From Pseudomonadota bacterium (GTDB lineage: Bacteria; Pseudomonadota; Alphaproteobacteria; Rhizobiales; Xanthobacteraceae): a stretch of 16,601 nucleotides of DNA. Positions 15,201-16,601 of the stretch are shown piece by piece. Made by a program: the position numbers and the translations under genes. Positions within the stretch are counted from its first letter, which is position 1; each line of letters begins with the position of its first letter. Where the stretch lies: positions 1 to 16,601 of the forward strand of contig JAEWJH010000113.1 in NCBI GenBank assembly GCA_023386635.1, written 5' to 3'. The notes below the pieces were generated by a model, which worked only from the letters and a program-made list of their open reading frames with translations, did no database searches and was not told where the DNA came from.

Positions 15201-15521
15201 ATCGATATGGCACTGGCCCTTGCCAGCACGCGCTTTGCCGACTGACAGCAGGCGGCACAGACGGCCATAAGCGGCGCGGTCTGTCGGATAGACGAGCAAG
15301 GACGTGCCGCATTGCAGATCGAGGCGGCATCCCACAATTAGCCGGACGCCGGTCGCCTTCGCAGCCTCGTGCGCACGGACCATGCCGGCGAGCGAGTTGC
15401 GGTCCACGACGCCCAACGCCTTGATGCCGAGCAGCGCCGCTGCCGAAAACAATTCCTCAGCAGACGAGACACCGCGCAGGAACGAGAAATGCGTGGTGAC
15501 CTGTAAATCCGCATAGTTCAT
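12237..15521 (-). CDS. dnaE2: Error-prone DNA polymerase DnaE2 (ImuC), alpha-subunit-like
   Basis: This 1094-residue C-family polymerase matches DnaE2 (about 1000-1100 residues) rather than the replicative DnaE. It copies past damaged bases and causes SOS mutagenesis with ImuA and ImuB. The N-terminal PHP domain begins ADLQVTTHFSFLRGVSS and continues with VVDRNSLAGMVRAHEAAK. The palm has LCQGRGSAANSSVCY and PDIDVDF (371-377), giving catalytic Asp372 and Asp374; the third acid is Asp523 in KVDVLGLG. GFGSYGFPESHAASFA lies in the fingers, and the C-terminal OB fold includes IGVAGLVLVRQMPGSAKGVMF. The ATG at 15521 overlaps the imuB stop as ATGA, so it is preferred to an in-frame codon eight residues upstream. 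No frameshift or lost catalytic residue is visible. It converges on hamB. Confidence 0.96.
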   Translation of the reverse strand: MNYADLQVTTHFSFLRGVSSAEELFSAAALLGIKALGVVDRNSLAGMVRAHEAAKATGVRLIVGCRLDLQCGTSLLVYPTDRAAYGRLCRLLSVGKARAGKGQCHIDWPDVEEWNEGLLAILLPDDVTGDLVDELAKLSRIFGKRSYCALTRRFLPNEAARLERIANAAATAHVATVATNDVLYHCPSRRMLQDVVTCIRLSTTIDNAGFLKERHADRFLKDPGEMLRLFPRYEDAVQRTWEIAERCRFSLDQLTYTYPTEELEDGLTAQERLEKLTWEGSTRRFPDGLPDNVATQIRHELNLIERMDYAPYFLTVESIVRFARSKSILCQGRGSAANSSVCYVLGITSIDPVRQNLLFERFVSEERREPPDIDVDFEHERREEVIQWIYETYGRTRSALTAVVHRYRSRGAVREVGKALGLPEDVTASLASMIWGFSKEGVAEREAKELNLNLEDRRLQLTLALAKQLIGTPRHLSQHPGGFVLTLDRLDELVPVEPAAMENRQVIEWDKDDIDALKFMKVDVLGLGMLGCMRRSFDLLKTAKDETLDLATIPAEDPATYAMIRKADTMGTFQIESRAQMSMLPRLKPKTFYDLVIEVAIVRPGPIQGDMVHPYIRRREGREPVEFPTPALEKVLGKTLGVPLFQEQAMQVAMVAAGFSATEADQLRRAMATFKFTGGIHKFQEKLITGMLDNGYNRKFAERTFKQLEGFGSYGFPESHAASFALIAYASSWMKCHHPDVFLVAILNAQPMGFYAPAQLVRDARDHGVEVRPVDINLSAWDCTLEPRGDNRCAVRLGFCMVRSLNKRDAEQLVDRRTFGRIARERKTQHFISVEDVWRRASVPIATLRHIAAADGFAGIGLSRREASWALKGLRDEALPLFAAADDRESLLRPEAQEPPVTLAPMTMGREVTQDYQTTGLSLRAHPVGFLRERLQANGYMPCAALKTARNGSRIGVAGLVLVRQMPGSAKGVMFITLEDESANANLIVWPTIFEKNRRTILASTMMGCRGRVQCANGVIHMIVEDVVNLSADLKLISGLDGAFPLTAGRGDEAKHGGSVGDSREPKPPIARPRDMYVPDLHIDTLKLKARNFR

Positions 15522-16601
15522 GCGTCGGCCACGCCGTGCAGCCACCAGCCGCCGCCTTCTTCAATTGCTCCTTGGCGGAACAGCCAATAGCGCGAGCCAT
15601 CCGAGGTCTCGACGCGGTAATAGTCGCGAACAAGTTGTGTTTCCTGTTCGCTAAGCCACCATTCGCCGTGGATGCGTTCCGGCCCGTCAGCTTTTGCGAC
15701 ATGGTGCCGTCGGTTACGCCAAATGAAGAGCCTCGGCGGATGGTCCGGCAGTTGTGCGACGGCCTCGATCCTCTCGGGTGTGAACAGCCGGGCGGGTCGC
15801 GGCAGGTTCTTCGGCCAGTCTGATCGGTTGCCCGGTATCATCGCTTGAACGCGGCGAACGGCACGTTCGGGCAGGGCGCTTTCAACTGGGGCGAGCCGAA
15901 AAACCTTGCTCTCGCCAAGGCGCACGCCGAGCGTATCAACCAACCGGCTTACGTCGACGTCGGCGCCTGCTTCGCCGACATGACGTCCGATGGTCTGGCG
16001 CTCCGTGAGGGCTTCCACCCATGTGGCGGTGAGCGAAGCCGTCTCAATCCCGAAACCGGGGTCGACCACGACCAGCCGTTCAGCCAGCAGCTTTGCCAGA
16101 TGCTTGGGCTCGCGGTGTGGACGGGCCAAGCCAACGCGCGCGGCCTGCGCGATGTTATCGACGCGAATAAATACGAGATCGAGGCGACGCGCACCGATAC
16201 CGCGCTTGGCCAGTTCCTCGCACAATGCCTCGCAAAGCTTTGCGATGACCCGTTTGAGGTCCTCAGGATCGCCAAGCGGTTCCGCGAACCGCAGTTCACT
16301 TCGCGGCACTTCCGGAGGGATGAGCGAGGGCAGCGCTTCCTGTACCGAGCCGAGCGCTTGATCGAGACGCAGCAGTACGTCGCCACCAAAGCGCAGCCGC
16401 AGGCTCGCGCGCGGCTTGCTGGCGAGATGTGCCACACGTTCTATGCCGACCTCATGGAGCGATTGGATAACGTCATCGGGCAAACGCAATGCCGCGACCG
16501 GAAGACTGGCAATGGCTTCTGATGCCCGACCCGCGGAAACGATATCGGCCTTGCCATAGCGCGCGATCGCCCACGCTGCACCGGGCGTGTCGGCAAGTGC
16601 A
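15518..16601 (-). CDS. imuB: ImuB, Y-family polymerase-like mutasome protein, C-terminal part (5' end outside the window)
   Basis: The frame is open to the right edge; about 360 C-terminal residues are visible, perhaps 70-75% of a typical ImuB. ImuB bridges DnaE2, ImuA and the sliding clamp in translesion synthesis; in characterised homologues it is itself catalytically inactive. The visible part opens with ADTPGAAWAIARYG and ASLPVAALRLP (palm end). A helix-hairpin-helix thumb follows (IQSLHEVGIERVAHLASKPR, LRLRFGGDVLLRLDQALG), then a little-finger-like region, and finally the typical C-terminal block GPERIHGEWW, RDYYRVETSDGSRYWLFRQG and WWLHGVADA. The catalytic or pseudo-catalytic acids lie off-window. 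The TGA overlaps dnaE2 by four bases, the usual imuA-imuB-dnaE2 arrangement. A TTG at 16489 is not the real start, since homology continues upstream. Confidence 0.93.
   Translation of the reverse strand, partial: ALADTPGAAWAIARYGKADIVSAGRASEAIASLPVAALRLPDDVIQSLHEVGIERVAHLASKPRASLRLRFGGDVLLRLDQALGSVQEALPSLIPPEVPRSELRFAEPLGDPEDLKRVIAKLCEALCEELAKRGIGARRLDLVFIRVDNIAQAARVGLARPHREPKHLAKLLAERLVVVDPGFGIETASLTATWVEALTERQTIGRHVGEAGADVDVSRLVDTLGVRLGESKVFRLAPVESALPERAVRRVQAMIPGNRSDWPKNLPRPARLFTPERIEAVAQLPDHPPRLFIWRNRRHHVAKADGPERIHGEWWLSEQETQLVRDYYRVETSDGSRYWLFRQGAIEEGGGWWLHGVADA

Larger units (their letters stand above)
7702..16601. other. Putative genomic island or accessory region beginning at tRNA-Ser
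   Basis: Everything right of the tRNA differs from the left block. The codon and base use are less G+C-rich (for example, 25 of 60 bases are G/C at 8461-8520 against 47 of 60 at 2161-2220; these are chosen examples, not averages), and the content switches from cofactor housekeeping to phage defence and error-prone repair. The left edge coincides with the 3' end of tRNA-Ser. No integrase, mobility gene or second copy of the tRNA end is in view, and the right edge lies outside the window, so this is a hypothesis. Confidence 0.4.

Noticed and set aside
15522..15545. Eight-residue N-terminal extension of dnaE2 (MAARRGRR)
   Set aside because: The ATG at 15521 forms the standard ATGA overlap with imuB and begins the conserved DnaE2 N-terminus directly.
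16487..16489. TTG as the start of a short 323-residue imuB
   Set aside because: The frame continues to the window edge with ImuB-like sequence (ADTPGAAWAIARYG), so the gene is cut by the edge, not short.
15845..16522. 225-codon + strand open frame antisense to imuB
   Set aside because: It is the complement of a strongly conserved ImuB frame and has no recognisable domain.
7702..16601. Search by eye for a CRISPR array, insertion sequence, transposase or integrase in the right-hand part
   Set aside because: No regularly spaced repeats, terminal inverted repeats or recombinase motifs were seen.

Overview
The window reads as chromosomal DNA from an alphaproteobacterium, most likely of the Hyphomicrobiales (Bradyrhizobium/Rhodopseudomonas/Afipia-like). 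This is an inference from the very high G+C of the first 7.6 kb, the protein styles, an intergenic palindromic repeat of a kind common in those genomes, and a DnaE2/ImuB mutasome. It splits into two parts at a tRNA-Ser gene.

Part 1 (1-7496) is a molybdenum/tungsten cofactor and oxyanion block. On the + strand lie the 3' end of mobB and a complete moeA. Convergent to them on the - strand, read in transcription order, are tupB, tupC and tupA (a tungstate/molybdate ABC importer), a small secreted protein of unknown function, fdhD and mobA. Divergent from tupB, across 87 bp, is a regulator that joins an excisionase-type helix-turn-helix to a substrate-binding-protein-like domain. Together the genes cover oxyanion import, its likely control, metal insertion into molybdopterin (MoeA), attachment of GMP (MobA/MobB) and sulfuration of the cofactor for formate dehydrogenase (FdhD).

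The boundary (7533-7701) is a tRNA-Ser(GGA) gene with encoded CCA and a good sigma70-type promoter. Immediately after it the base composition falls, and a 442-bp stretch without a convincing gene follows.

Part 2 (7702-16601) looks like accessory DNA. It holds a complete two-gene Hachiman antiphage system: HamA, a DUF1837 PD-(D/E)xK-type nuclease, and HamB, a superfamily-2 helicase, with overlapping reading frames. Convergent to it is an imuB-dnaE2 pair, which encodes the error-prone translesion 'mutasome' polymerase and its Y-family partner. imuB runs off the right edge, so imuA and the operon's promoter are not visible. No integrase, transposase or second attachment site is visible, so the island interpretation rests on composition, gene content and the tRNA boundary.

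No CRISPR array, rRNA or insertion sequence was found. Hachiman is an already described system. The least explained items are the HTH-PBP regulator of tungstate/molybdate uptake, the secreted protein upstream of fdhD, and the C-terminal third of HamB.
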